64,000 nt of DNA from the NCBI RefSeq assembly GCF_000422785.1, contig NZ_KE383919.1, positions 186,001 to 250,000 on the forward strand, in the 5' to 3' direction. The translations under genes and the position numbers were made by a program. The DNA comes from Pseudovibrio exalbescens DSM 16456. Lineage in GTDB: Bacteria > Pseudomonadota > Alphaproteobacteria > Rhizobiales > Stappiaceae. Shown one piece after another: positions 27,031-34,991 of this stretch (positions are counted from its first letter, which is position 1; every line of letters starts with the position of its first letter). The notes under the pieces were generated by a model that saw only the letters and a program-made list of their open reading frames with translations, did not search any database and had not been told where the DNA came from.

Positions 27031-27056
27031 ACACGCCCTTCCCCACTTTCAGGAAC

Positions 27057-27560
27057 TCAGGATTGTCCGGACAGGACTGCATCTTCCAGTGCATCACGAA
27101 ACCGCTGCGAATTGTCCAGCACGTCACGCTCCAAACGATCAAACGCGATGAACTTGACGTCCACGGCCGACTTGAGCGGCAACAGGAACAATTCAAACAT
27201 CACAGTCACGCCGTTATTCTGAAAGTTGAGATGAAAGCATACGGACTGATCGCCCGACCAATTGAGATCAATGGTCGCCGTGCCCGCGTAACTGATCGTC
27301 CCGTCCTTGAAATAAAGCTCACAGGAGGACTCGATCAAATCGGCGATATTGCCGGTCTCATGCCCAAGAATATGCCGTGCAAGGCAATTCAAATCGACAA
27401 GGCGCAGTTCGGCGGCCAACGGCCGAATGGCTTCTGCAAGCAAAGCCTCGCGCTCTGCATGTTCGGTAACCGTCGTATCTACTTCGCTCGCGTCGACTAG
27501 ACTTTCGGCTAATGGAAATGTCCGCATGGCATCCTTACGCGCGGCTACACATCTACTCAT
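27057..27560 (-). CDS. Hypothetical protein coupled to flhB
   Basis: A 167-residue cytoplasmic protein I do not recognise. Its ATG overlaps the flhB stop (ATGA), so it is translated with flhB and is the last gene before the terminator. The N-terminal 50 residues are helical and acidic (EHAEREALLAEAIRPL). The rest looks beta-rich (IDLNWSGDQSVCFHLNFQ), ending in a helix (RFRDALEDAV). There is no membrane segment or signal. A motility role is inferred only from coupling. Confidence 0.7.
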   Translation of the reverse strand: MSRCVAARKDAMRTFPLAESLVDASEVDTTVTEHAEREALLAEAIRPLAAELRLVDLNCLARHILGHETGNIADLIESSCELYFKDGTISYAGTATIDLNWSGDQSVCFHLNFQNNGVTVMFELFLLPLKSAVDVKFIAFDRLERDVLDNSQRFRDALEDAVLSGQS

Positions 27561-28621
27561 CTTCTACTCACATACACGTAAGAAATAATTTCTGCAACTG
27601 CCCTGTAATATTCAGGGGGAATATATTGATCTACCGCTACGGCTGCATGCAGCCCGCGCGCCAGTTCCTTGTTTTCAACCACAGGGACATCGTTTTGATA
27701 GGCGATCTCCTTGATCTTGAGCGCAACGAGATCTTGCCCTTTCGCGGTCACTCGGGGCGCTGAATTCTCACCACGATCATAATGCAACGCGACGGCAAAG
27801 TGCGTCGGGTTGGCGACCACCACCGTCGCTTCGGCTACACTGGACATCATCCGCTTGCGCGCCCGGTCGCGCGCCAGCGACCGCATGCGTGCCTTGAGGA
27901 TGGGATCCCCTTCTGCCTGCTTGTACTCGTCCTTGATGTCTTGCCGCGTCATACGCAAGTTCTTGCGCCACTGGAACCGTGCCAACACCAGATCGAAGCC
28001 GACCAACGCAATCGTTGCAACACAAATGGCCGAGAGCAACTTGATCGCGATCTGCAAAATGGTCTGCGGCAATAGCGAAGGGTCCTGATACATGGCAGTA
28101 AGTGCCACCGCCTGCTGAGACCGCAACACAATCAATGCAACCGCCCCAACGATGCTCAGCTTTATCAGGGATTTAACAAACTCCATGAAGCCATTCATGC
28201 TGTAGATGCGGCCGAACCCCTTGATCGGAGAAATACGATTCAGTTTCGGCTGAATGCGATCCAGGACCAGGCGCGGTGCGTTTTGCAAGAATGAGGCGGC
28301 CAGTCCAAGAATGATCAAGAGACCCGCGATCGGCATGAAAAACCGACCGAACTCCAAGGACACGATATACAGCAATTCCACCGCATCCTCATCGCTGAGC
28401 ATGCGTATCTCGCCAGGATTGTCGAGGAACCAACGTAAAAAGCCCGAAAAGCCGGCACCAGCGTCGTTAAGCATGAAAGTCAGAATAAACATCATGCCTA
28501 CGAAAGACGCGAGAACGGAGGCTTCCTTCGATACCGGGATATTGCCTTTCTCAATGGCATCCCGGATTCGCTTCTCCGTAGGCTCTTCTGTTTTACTCTC
28601 TTTATCCTGATCTTCCGACAT
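27557..28621 (-). CDS. flhB: Flagellar export switch protein FlhB
   Basis: About 354 residues: a charged N-terminus (KTEEPTEKRIRDA), four membrane helices, then the cytoplasmic domain. The self-cleavage motif NPTH is present in VVVANPTHFAVAL, so the substrate-specificity switch should work. Later VVENKELARGLHAAV is also conserved. I chose the ATG at 28621, which has CAGGCGGG upstream, over a GTG two codons earlier. It lies 45 bases after fliG. Confidence 0.97.
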   Translation of the reverse strand: MSEDQDKESKTEEPTEKRIRDAIEKGNIPVSKEASVLASFVGMMFILTFMLNDAGAGFSGFLRWFLDNPGEIRMLSDEDAVELLYIVSLEFGRFFMPIAGLLIILGLAASFLQNAPRLVLDRIQPKLNRISPIKGFGRIYSMNGFMEFVKSLIKLSIVGAVALIVLRSQQAVALTAMYQDPSLLPQTILQIAIKLLSAICVATIALVGFDLVLARFQWRKNLRMTRQDIKDEYKQAEGDPILKARMRSLARDRARKRMMSSVAEATVVVANPTHFAVALHYDRGENSAPRVTAKGQDLVALKIKEIAYQNDVPVVENKELARGLHAAVAVDQYIPPEYYRAVAEIISYVYVSRR

Positions 28622-28666
28622 GCCCACCCGCCTGAACTAGCCGCCCATGAAAACCGGCATGCCGGA

Positions 28667-29704
28667 TTAGATGTAGACCTCTTCGCTACGTCCCAGGTCG
28701 AGCTCGATCTCTCCGCTGTTCGCTTTTTCCAAAGCCAGATCGGTGATCTGGCGACGGGCATCGAATACCTCACGCTGTGGTGATGGCTCGCCGGAGGCCA
28801 GGTCGTTCTCGACAATACGTTTGGCGCGCGAAGAAATGGACGACAGGATCGCATCGCGGAAGTCTGGCTCGGTTCCCTTCAGAGCCAAAGTGATGACGTC
28901 CGTATTGATGTCGTCGAAAATTGCCATCCGTGTACGCTGATCCAGATTGACGATATCGTCGAACGTGAACAGAAGACCTGCGAGCTGTTCCGCCGACTTG
29001 GGCAGCACTTCCCGAAGATTGTCCAACGTGTCCTCAAGATCGTCGCGTTCCATCTTGTTGAGGATGTCCGCCATCCGCGCATGCGCATCCGTACCCACAG
29101 TACGGGCGAAGTTGACCATGAAGTCTTCATGGAGTGTTTTTTGCACTTCGTCCATCACGTCCTCAACAATTGGCTTGAGGGTCAGCATGCGGCGGACGAT
29201 CTCATTTCTCTTGCGCCGCGGAATTTGCGAGATGACACCCGCTGCAGCATTCGGCGAAATTTTTGACAGAATGAAAGCAGCCGTCTGCGGATGCTCCTTT
29301 TGCAGATAGGTCGACAGCACGTGCTCCGAGATCTGAGAGACCTTGTCCCATATGGAGCGTTTGGAATACCCCATGACATCGGACATGATCTCGGCAACCT
29401 GCTCTTCCGGCAGGATCCCTCTGAGGAGACCTTCAGCGCCCTCTGCCGTACCAAACAGGTTTACACCGCCGGAAAACAGTTCGATGAACTCTTCAATCAG
29501 TTCCTCAAGTTCATTTGCTGGCACCGTCCCCAGTTCGGCCGCCGACCGGATGATCAGACGCATCTCGTCATTGTCGAAATGCTTGAGCACCCGTGTCGCC
29601 TTCTCGTTGCCCATCGCCAAAAGCAGGGCTGCGGCCTTTTGTGTCCCGGATTTGTGAACAGCCACCGCTGTTCCGGTTCCTTGAACCTGAAGCGCTTTGT
29701 TCAT
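28667..29704 (-). CDS. fliG: C-ring switch protein FliG
   Basis: A 345-residue protein with FliG N, middle and C domains. The N domain has AALLLAMGNEKATRVLKHFD, the middle has EHPQTAAFILSKISP (an EHPQ motif) and the C domain has FDDIVNLDQRT with the charged helix that meets MotA. FliG transmits torque and sets rotation. It lies between fliN and flhB in the block headed by motA. Confidence 0.97.
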   Translation of the reverse strand: MNKALQVQGTGTAVAVHKSGTQKAAALLLAMGNEKATRVLKHFDNDEMRLIIRSAAELGTVPANELEELIEEFIELFSGGVNLFGTAEGAEGLLRGILPEEQVAEIMSDVMGYSKRSIWDKVSQISEHVLSTYLQKEHPQTAAFILSKISPNAAAGVISQIPRRKRNEIVRRMLTLKPIVEDVMDEVQKTLHEDFMVNFARTVGTDAHARMADILNKMERDDLEDTLDNLREVLPKSAEQLAGLLFTFDDIVNLDQRTRMAIFDDINTDVITLALKGTEPDFRDAILSSISSRAKRIVENDLASGEPSPQREVFDARRQITDLALEKANSGEIELDLGRSEEVYI

Positions 29705-29721
29705 GCTGCTTCCCTATCGCC

Positions 29722-30144
29722 TTACGCGTAACTACCCTTGGCGCCCACAATCTCTGTCAGAGAGACGCCGAACCGTGAATTATCATCTTCAACAACCACG
29801 ATCTCACCTCGGGCAACCGTTCGCCCGTTCACCACGATATTGACTGGCTCACCCACACGGTGATCGAGCGGGATGACAGCGCCACGGCCCAACTTCAACA
29901 AGCTTGCAACCGGCATGGTGGCGGAGCCCAGCACGACCTGCATGTCAACCGGAATGCCAAGCACGGCATCCAGATTGCGATCCACGTTGGAATCGCTCAT
30001 GCCATCGCTATCCTGCGCCTGAGAGGTTGAAGCGGCTGGCGTTGCAGCCATTGCCTCTTCCATGCTCATATCGGCTTCGGCAGCAGCAGCTTCCCACTGC
30101 AGGGCCAGAGCCTCATCGCTGGTCATATCGTTGGAACCGCTCAT
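29722..30144 (-). CDS. fliN: C-ring switch protein FliN
   Basis: About 140 residues. The N-terminal 60 are acidic and flexible. The C-terminal SpoA domain has VLGSATMPVASLLKLGRGAVI, LDHRVGEPVNIVVNG and FGVSLTEIV, the standard FliN fold. I chose the ATG at 30144, with GGAG 9 bases upstream; a TTG two codons earlier is too close to that site. It sits 17 bases before fliG. Confidence 0.95.
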   Translation of the reverse strand: MSGSNDMTSDEALALQWEAAAAEADMSMEEAMAATPAASTSQAQDSDGMSDSNVDRNLDAVLGIPVDMQVVLGSATMPVASLLKLGRGAVIPLDHRVGEPVNIVVNGRTVARGEIVVVEDDNSRFGVSLTEIVGAKGSYA

Positions 30145-30172
30145 AGCCAATCACTCCAAGAGAATTGTTAGT

Positions 30173-30853
30173 TTAGTCTTTGACATTTACGCTTCTAAAC
30201 GGCGCAGCCTGTCCAAAGCTTACCTTGCGCACACGCAAATTCTGTTTGTTAACCGCTGAGACAGCCTCACCAGACTGACCCTCCCCGGCCTTTCCTGCAG
30301 GTGCCGTACCCGCCTCCGACTTGCCCCCAGCGGCCGCACCACCTGCAGCGCGGCCCGCTGCGGCACCCTGCGCCTTGTGAGAGGCATCCGGCTTCGCCGC
30401 ACCCTGCATCGCGCGGCCCTGACCGGCGTGCAACCGGCTGCGCGGCGCGGCGCTTCGAGCGCCTCGGCCTGCCGGGCGATCCGGAACGCGGGCATCAACA
30501 TGAGACAGGTCTACTCCAACCTTGTCTGCGGCCGCCTGAAGCCAGTCGACATATTCTTGCAAATGGCTCATTTCCTCATGAGCCTTATGGATGACCGAGT
30601 TCATATCCACGGTTGTTTCCTTGGCGGTATCGATACGCTCGCTCAAGGTATTGGAGATTTCTTCACCACGAACACGCAGCTCTTGCAGCGTGACGCTAAT
30701 GGCATCCATCGCGTCCGATGTCTGATCAAAGACCCGCTGATAGTCTTCATGATGCGATGCCATGACCCGCAGCTGCCTGTACATGAGCACCACCCGCCAC
30801 GTGGTGAGCAAAAGCGCGAGAAATAAAAATCCGTCAATTAGATATGATGTCAT
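30173..30853 (-). CDS. DUF6468 protein of the flagellar cluster
   Basis: A 226-residue protein. One N-terminal membrane helix (LIDGFLFLALLLTTWRVVL) is followed by a coiled coil (residues about 35-105) and a long Ala-, Gly- and Lys-rich tail (AGRAAGGAAAGGKSEAG). This matches the DUF6468 family, found in alphaproteobacterial flagellar clusters with no known function. Its start overlaps fliM by 20 bases and fliN follows after 28. A scaffold near the C ring or stator is a guess from topology. Confidence 0.8.
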   Translation of the reverse strand: MTSYLIDGFLFLALLLTTWRVVLMYRQLRVMASHHEDYQRVFDQTSDAMDAISVTLQELRVRGEEISNTLSERIDTAKETTVDMNSVIHKAHEEMSHLQEYVDWLQAAADKVGVDLSHVDARVPDRPAGRGARSAAPRSRLHAGQGRAMQGAAKPDASHKAQGAAAGRAAGGAAAGGKSEAGTAPAGKAGEGQSGEAVSAVNKQNLRVRKVSFGQAAPFRSVNVKD

Positions 30854-31811
30854 CTAGAAGGTCTCCATCTTGCTGGATCAACTCATCAATTCGGACGGTA
30901 TAGGACCCAGCAACCTGTCCCAGTTTACAGTTGAACAGGGGTTGTCTGTTGCACTCCAGCCGCACAGGTGTTTTGGGTGTTGCATTAAGCTCAAGCACAA
31001 GACCGACCTCGAATTGAGCTACCTCATCCAAAGTCAGGCGCTGCTCTTCAAGCACAGCCGTGAGCTTCACCTCTGTTTTTTGAATTTCGTGCTGGAACTG
31101 TTTCGTCCAGCGGGTATCCCGTCCTGCAACTTCGCCGGAAAGGACCTGTGTCAGGTTCTGTCGCAGCGGGTTCAGAACCGACTGCGGAATTACAATGAAG
31201 ATCTCGCCTTCGCGCCCGATAAGCTCGGCGGCCATCTGACAAACGACACACTGGTTGCTGCGCCGACCGGTTTGCGCGAACTCGGTGCGCGTTTCCAGGC
31301 GCTCTACCTTCAACGTGACATCCGCAATCGCTTCGAAGGCGCTGGCCATTGCCTGCGCCGCTTCGGTAAACATCTTGTGTGCGAGGCGCTGCTCCACACT
31401 GGTCAGGGCCCGATCCTCGATGAACGGCTCCTCTTCCCCATCGCCGCCGAGCAGCAGCTCCACCATGGAAAAGATGAATTGCTTGTCAAAACCCAGCAGA
31501 ATGCGCGCATCCCACTCCTGAGCATGCAAAACCGCAATAATGGCCTTGTCTTCATAGACATCCAGCGCATCACCAATGCGATCATTGCGCACGGACTGAA
31601 CCGCGATGTACGGAGCTGACGCTGCCATCTGACGCAAGATGTCTATGTATTGGCGCGCCATGCGGTCGAAAACAACGTGCAGCATGGGCAACCGATCAAC
31701 GCCGATACCTGCCGCATCGAGAAGACGCTGAGGCAAGTCAAACTTTGCCCCGTTATCTTCTTCACTGTCATCATAGGTGCCCGGCTCGATCACATCGCTT
31801 TCGTACTGCAT
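30834..31811 (-). CDS. fliM: C-ring switch protein FliM
   Basis: A 325-residue protein with the middle CheC-like domain (LELLLGGDG-type VELLLGGDGEEE, carrying the GGxG motif that contacts FliG) and a C-terminal SpoA domain (FNCKLGQVAGSYTVRI). The N-terminus is acidic (YESDVIEPGTYDDSEEDNG) and I cannot find the usual LSQxEIDALL peptide that binds CheY-P. Length is standard. It lies between motA (3 bases upstream) and the DUF6468 gene. Confidence 0.93.
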   Translation of the reverse strand: MQYESDVIEPGTYDDSEEDNGAKFDLPQRLLDAAGIGVDRLPMLHVVFDRMARQYIDILRQMAASAPYIAVQSVRNDRIGDALDVYEDKAIIAVLHAQEWDARILLGFDKQFIFSMVELLLGGDGEEEPFIEDRALTSVEQRLAHKMFTEAAQAMASAFEAIADVTLKVERLETRTEFAQTGRRSNQCVVCQMAAELIGREGEIFIVIPQSVLNPLRQNLTQVLSGEVAGRDTRWTKQFQHEIQKTEVKLTAVLEEQRLTLDEVAQFEVGLVLELNATPKTPVRLECNRQPLFNCKLGQVAGSYTVRIDELIQQDGDLLDDIISN

Positions 31812-31814
31812 GGG

Positions 31815-32675
31815 TTAAGCGGCTCCTGCGTTCATTGTCTCTTCTTCAACTTCATCAATGGTTGGGCGCGCATCTGCGGAGATGGTCTTGCGACCGTGCT
31901 CCAAAGCAATCTGCGGAGCTGCACCATTCATGAAGGCCAGAAGGGTTTGCTTGACTTCGATGTAGAGGCGATAGCGGCGCTCACGAACCTGTTTGATCTT
32001 TTGCCCGATAGGGCTGACGATGCCGTAGGACAGGAAGATACCGAGGAAAGTTCCGACCAGCGCAGCACCGATAAGCGCACCTAGAATTTCGGGCTCCTGA
32101 TCAATGGCGCCCATCGCCTTGATGATACCCAGCACTGCAGCAACAATACCCAATGCAGGCAAGGCTTCGGCCAACGTGCTCAATGCATGGTAAGGCTTCA
32201 ACTCTTCCCGACCGATGGTATGCAGCTCTTCATCCATGAGGGCTTCAATCTCATGGGGGCGCACATTGCCAATCACGATCAGGCGGAAGTAATCGCAGAT
32301 GAAGCTGGTCAGGGATTCATTACCCAAAACGCTGGGAAAGCGCTGAAACAGTTCCGATTCATGCGGATTATCAATAATGGCTTCCACGTCGTTGCGCCCC
32401 TTGGCGCGCAGCGTGCGCATGAGACCATAAAGCACACTCAGCGTATCAAGGTGATCCCGCTTCTTCGGCACGGCATATTGGAAAGCCTGAACGATGCCTC
32501 GCCCCGTGTCCTTTATTGTCTTGAAGGAGTTCCCGACAACAAATGTCCCAAAAGCAGCACCGCCAATGATTACGAACTCGAAGGGTTGCCATAGCACGCC
32601 AAGATGACCACCCATTGCCATGTAACCACCGAGCAACGACCCGATCACGATCACCAAACCGACAATAATATTCAA
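31815..32675 (-). CDS. motA: Stator protein MotA
   Basis: About 286 residues with four membrane helices. Typical motifs: [19 protein letters not shown] near the N-terminus, a charged cytoplasmic loop ([14 protein letters not shown]), and the last two helices containing [15 protein letters not shown] and [18 protein letters not shown]. It conducts protons with MotB. The family normally begins at N-I-I-V-G; a TTG at 32675 gives exactly that and has GGAG 6 bases upstream. A longer reading to a TTG at 32699 is possible. motA heads a seven-gene block while motB lies 15 kb away. Confidence 0.95.
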   Translation of the reverse strand: MNIIVGLVIVIGSLLGGYMAMGGHLGVLWQPFEFVIIGGAAFGTFVVGNSFKTIKDTGRGIVQAFQYAVPKKRDHLDTLSVLYGLMRTLRAKGRNDVEAIIDNPHESELFQRFPSVLGNESLTSFICDYFRLIVIGNVRPHEIEALMDEELHTIGREELKPYHALSTLAEALPALGIVAAVLGIIKAMGAIDQEPEILGALIGAALVGTFLGIFLSYGIVSPIGQKIKQVRERRYRLYIEVKQTLLAFMNGAAPQIALEHGRKTISADARPTIDEVEEETMNAGAA

Positions 32676-32727
32676 AACGCGCTCCACTCTTCGAGCCAAT
32701 TCCAGATTGAGAACGTTCTAGAGGCAC

Positions 32728-32745
32728 TGGCTTGTCTGAAACTGG
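32728..32745 (-). promoter_or_regulatory. Shared flagellar box upstream of motA
   Basis: The minus strand reads CCAGTTT CAGA CAAGCCA, 53-70 bases before the preferred motA start. It is a variant of the flgE and flgB boxes and lies head to head with the box of the divergent DUF1217 gene. Confidence 0.5.
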
Positions 32746-32765
32746 CGCACCGAACAGACCCCAAA

Positions 32766-32783
32766 TCAGTTTCAGGCAAGCAA
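32766..32783 (+). promoter_or_regulatory. Shared flagellar box upstream of the DUF1217-flgF-fliI unit
   Basis: The plus strand reads TCAGTTT CAGG CAAGCAA, 45-62 bases before the start at 32828. Its core CAGTTTCAG matches the motA box on the other strand, so the divergent promoter carries one copy facing each way. Confidence 0.55.
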
Positions 32784-32827
32784 TCAGCCCTAGGTTGTCG
32801 GAGATTTTAGTAATCTTGAGGTGCCCT

Positions 32828-33601
32828 ATGCTTGATACAGCGCTGCGTTACACCATGCTGACACGCGACATGGGGTCGACGATCAAGCGGACCTCCGAGG
32901 ACCCGATCGTCGACCGTGAAAGCCAGTACTATCTGGAAAACATTCGCAATATCAAAACGATCGACCAGTTTCTCGAGGACGATCGCATCTTCACATACGC
33001 CATGAAGGCAAAGGGGCTGGGCGACATGGCCTATGCCAAGGGCCTCATGCGCGACGTGCTTGAACAAGGTATTCAGGACAAGGACAGCTACGCCAACCGT
33101 CTGAATGACAAGCGCTACTATGAGTTCGCAAAGGCCTTCAATTTCGAAGCCTACGGCGGAACTGCGACCAACTTTGATCGGGCGCAGCAGGAAATCGTCG
33201 ATTCCTACATCCTTCAAACACTGGAGGAGCAGGAAGGCGCGCAGAACGAAGGAGTGCGTCTGGCTCTCTACTTCCAGCGCAAGGCACCAGAGATCAACAC
33301 CGCCTATGACATTCTGGCGGATCAGGCCCTTTATGCAGTGGTGCGTACGGCCATCGGCATGCCGGAATCAATGGTTGGCACGGATGTGGATCGCCAGGCA
33401 GACTACATCGACCAGCGTCTGGATCTGGAAAGCTTGAAGGACCCCGAACAATTGGGTGAGTTTCTGACGAAGTTCACCAATCTCTACGATGTTCAGAACA
33501 ACGTCTCATCGGCACCAACCTTATCGCTGTTTCAGAATACGGGACCCGGTGTAAATCCGGACCTTCTGCTGCAGGTCAACTCCCTCAAGTTTGGAGGTTA
33601 A
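32828..33601 (+). CDS. DUF1217 flagellar protein
   Basis: A 257-residue protein that fits the DUF1217 family of alphaproteobacterial flagellar clusters, whose function is unknown. Family features include DPIVDRESQYYLENI, TIDQFLEDDRIFTYAMKAKGL, a repeated YANRLNDKRYYEFAKAFNF segment and DIDYLVDQ-like QADYIDQRLDLESL. It is mostly helical, without a signal or membrane segment. I chose the ATG at 32828 with GAGG 7 bases upstream. It is the first gene of the plus-strand unit, and the flgF start follows 4 bases after its stop. Confidence 0.85.
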   Translation: MLDTALRYTMLTRDMGSTIKRTSEDPIVDRESQYYLENIRNIKTIDQFLEDDRIFTYAMKAKGLGDMAYAKGLMRDVLEQGIQDKDSYANRLNDKRYYEFAKAFNFEAYGGTATNFDRAQQEIVDSYILQTLEEQEGAQNEGVRLALYFQRKAPEINTAYDILADQALYAVVRTAIGMPESMVGTDVDRQADYIDQRLDLESLKDPEQLGEFLTKFTNLYDVQNNVSSAPTLSLFQNTGPGVNPDLLLQVNSLKFGG

Positions 33602-33605
33602 AGCT

Positions 33606-34325
33606 ATGGAATCGTCGCTTTACGTCTCGCTTTCAGGTCAGTTGGCCTTGGAACGCCGCCTTGAAACGGTGGCACGCAACGTTGCGAACATGGATACAGC
33701 GGGCTATCGGGCGGATGCGGTCAAGTTCAGCACCGAAGTCAATCGGGCCGGGCTTGATCCAGTCTCCTTCGCCTCTGAAGGACAGACTTACATCAACCGG
33801 CAGGCTGGACCGATCAAACAAACCGGCAACCCGCTGGACGTGGCCATTGCCGGCCAAGGCTGGCTGGGCATTGAAACCGGCAACGGCGTCGCCTACACCC
33901 GCGATGGACGCATGCAGATTTCGGTGGACGGCTTGCTTCGCACGGTTGAGGGCAACCCCATTCTTGATGCCGGCGGTGGTCCCATTGCTCTGGATCCGGC
34001 CGGCGGCACACCGAACATCCTGCGCGATGGGTCCGTTTTCCAAAACGACCAGCGTGTGGCGGTTATCGGTCTCTATGAGATTCCGGAGGGAGCCAAACTA
34101 TCCCGCATGGGCAACTCGGCCGTCGTGCCGGATCAGGATGCCCAACCGATTTTCGAGTTCACGGAGAACGGCCTTGAACAGGGCTATGTTGAAGGTTCCA
34201 ACGTGAACGCGATCATGGAAATCTCTCGCATGATCGAAATCACGCGCGCGTTCGAGAGCACGAACAATGCGATGCAGACTGCTGAATCGGCTCGGCAGAA
34301 TGCAATCCGCCAGTTGGGAGGCTGA
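33606..34325 (+). CDS. flgF: Proximal rod protein FlgF
   Basis: A 239-residue rod protein: MESSLYVSLSGQLALERRL, then the signature VARNVANMDTAGYRADAVKF, a central YTRDGRMQIS, and the C-terminal QGYVEGSNVNAIMEISRMIE block. GGAGG lies about 8 bases before the ATG, inside the end of the DUF1217 gene. FlgF rather than FlgG fits the length, the N-terminus and the position; FlgG is at 24907-25695. Confidence 0.95.
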   Translation: MESSLYVSLSGQLALERRLETVARNVANMDTAGYRADAVKFSTEVNRAGLDPVSFASEGQTYINRQAGPIKQTGNPLDVAIAGQGWLGIETGNGVAYTRDGRMQISVDGLLRTVEGNPILDAGGGPIALDPAGGTPNILRDGSVFQNDQRVAVIGLYEIPEGAKLSRMGNSAVVPDQDAQPIFEFTENGLEQGYVEGSNVNAIMEISRMIEITRAFESTNNAMQTAESARQNAIRQLGG

Positions 34326-34328
34326 CCC

Positions 34329-34991
34329 ATGTATGTGGATGGAGTCTCGACGAATACCGGCAGCCCGATGATCAACCGGCTGAATGAACAGGCGCAGGGC
34401 CACGAGGCTGCCCCTGCTCCCGATTTCACCATGGATGAGTTCATCGATATCCTGAATCCGTTGCAACACATTCCGGGAATCAACACGCTCTATCAGAATT
34501 TCACAGGGGATGAAGCCTCCGTTCGCTCCCGTGCGATCGGGAGCAGCCTGTTCGGCTTGCTGGGCGGTCCTGTGGGCATGGTGGGTCTGATGGCGGCCAA
34601 CATGGTTCAAATGTCCGTCACCGGCGAGCTTGAGCAGGAAACCATGGTTGCAGAGTCTGGCGCCGATGCCCTGTCGCAAAAACTTGCCACGCTTGAAGCC
34701 GATGCCCTGCCCACTGACGTGGCTGGCGTTTCCTATGAGAACGGCGTGAAAGATATTCCCGCGCTGTTTGGCAACGTGGGCATGGCAGCAGCTAAGCAGG
34801 CAGCAGTAGCCCCAGACGTTTCGGGCCTGATGCCATCTGCCTCCGATGACAGCGAAGCGAACGCGGCGCGGGAAAAACAGGCCGAGGAAACACCGGTACC
34901 TGACCTTGCAGGACTGGCAAACGACCCGCGCAATGTGTTCCCAGAAGACGTTCTCCGGCAACTGCAGGCCAAACATCTGGGCGAGTCGTAA
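34329..34991 (+). CDS. Hypothetical protein between flgF and fliI
   Basis: A 220-residue protein. A recognisable block near residue 40 reads FIDILNPLQHIPGIN, and is followed by a Gly-rich hydrophobic stretch (GSSLFGLLGGPVGMVGLMAAN). Blocks like this occur in hypothetical alphaproteobacterial proteins, but I cannot name a function. The rest is acidic and Ala-rich and ends DVLRQLQAKHL. The start is 3 bases after flgF and the TAA is followed directly by the ATG of fliI, so the three are coupled. Confidence 0.75.
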   Translation: MYVDGVSTNTGSPMINRLNEQAQGHEAAPAPDFTMDEFIDILNPLQHIPGINTLYQNFTGDEASVRSRAIGSSLFGLLGGPVGMVGLMAANMVQMSVTGELEQETMVAESGADALSQKLATLEADALPTDVAGVSYENGVKDIPALFGNVGMAAAKQAAVAPDVSGLMPSASDDSEANAAREKQAEETPVPDLAGLANDPRNVFPEDVLRQLQAKHLGES

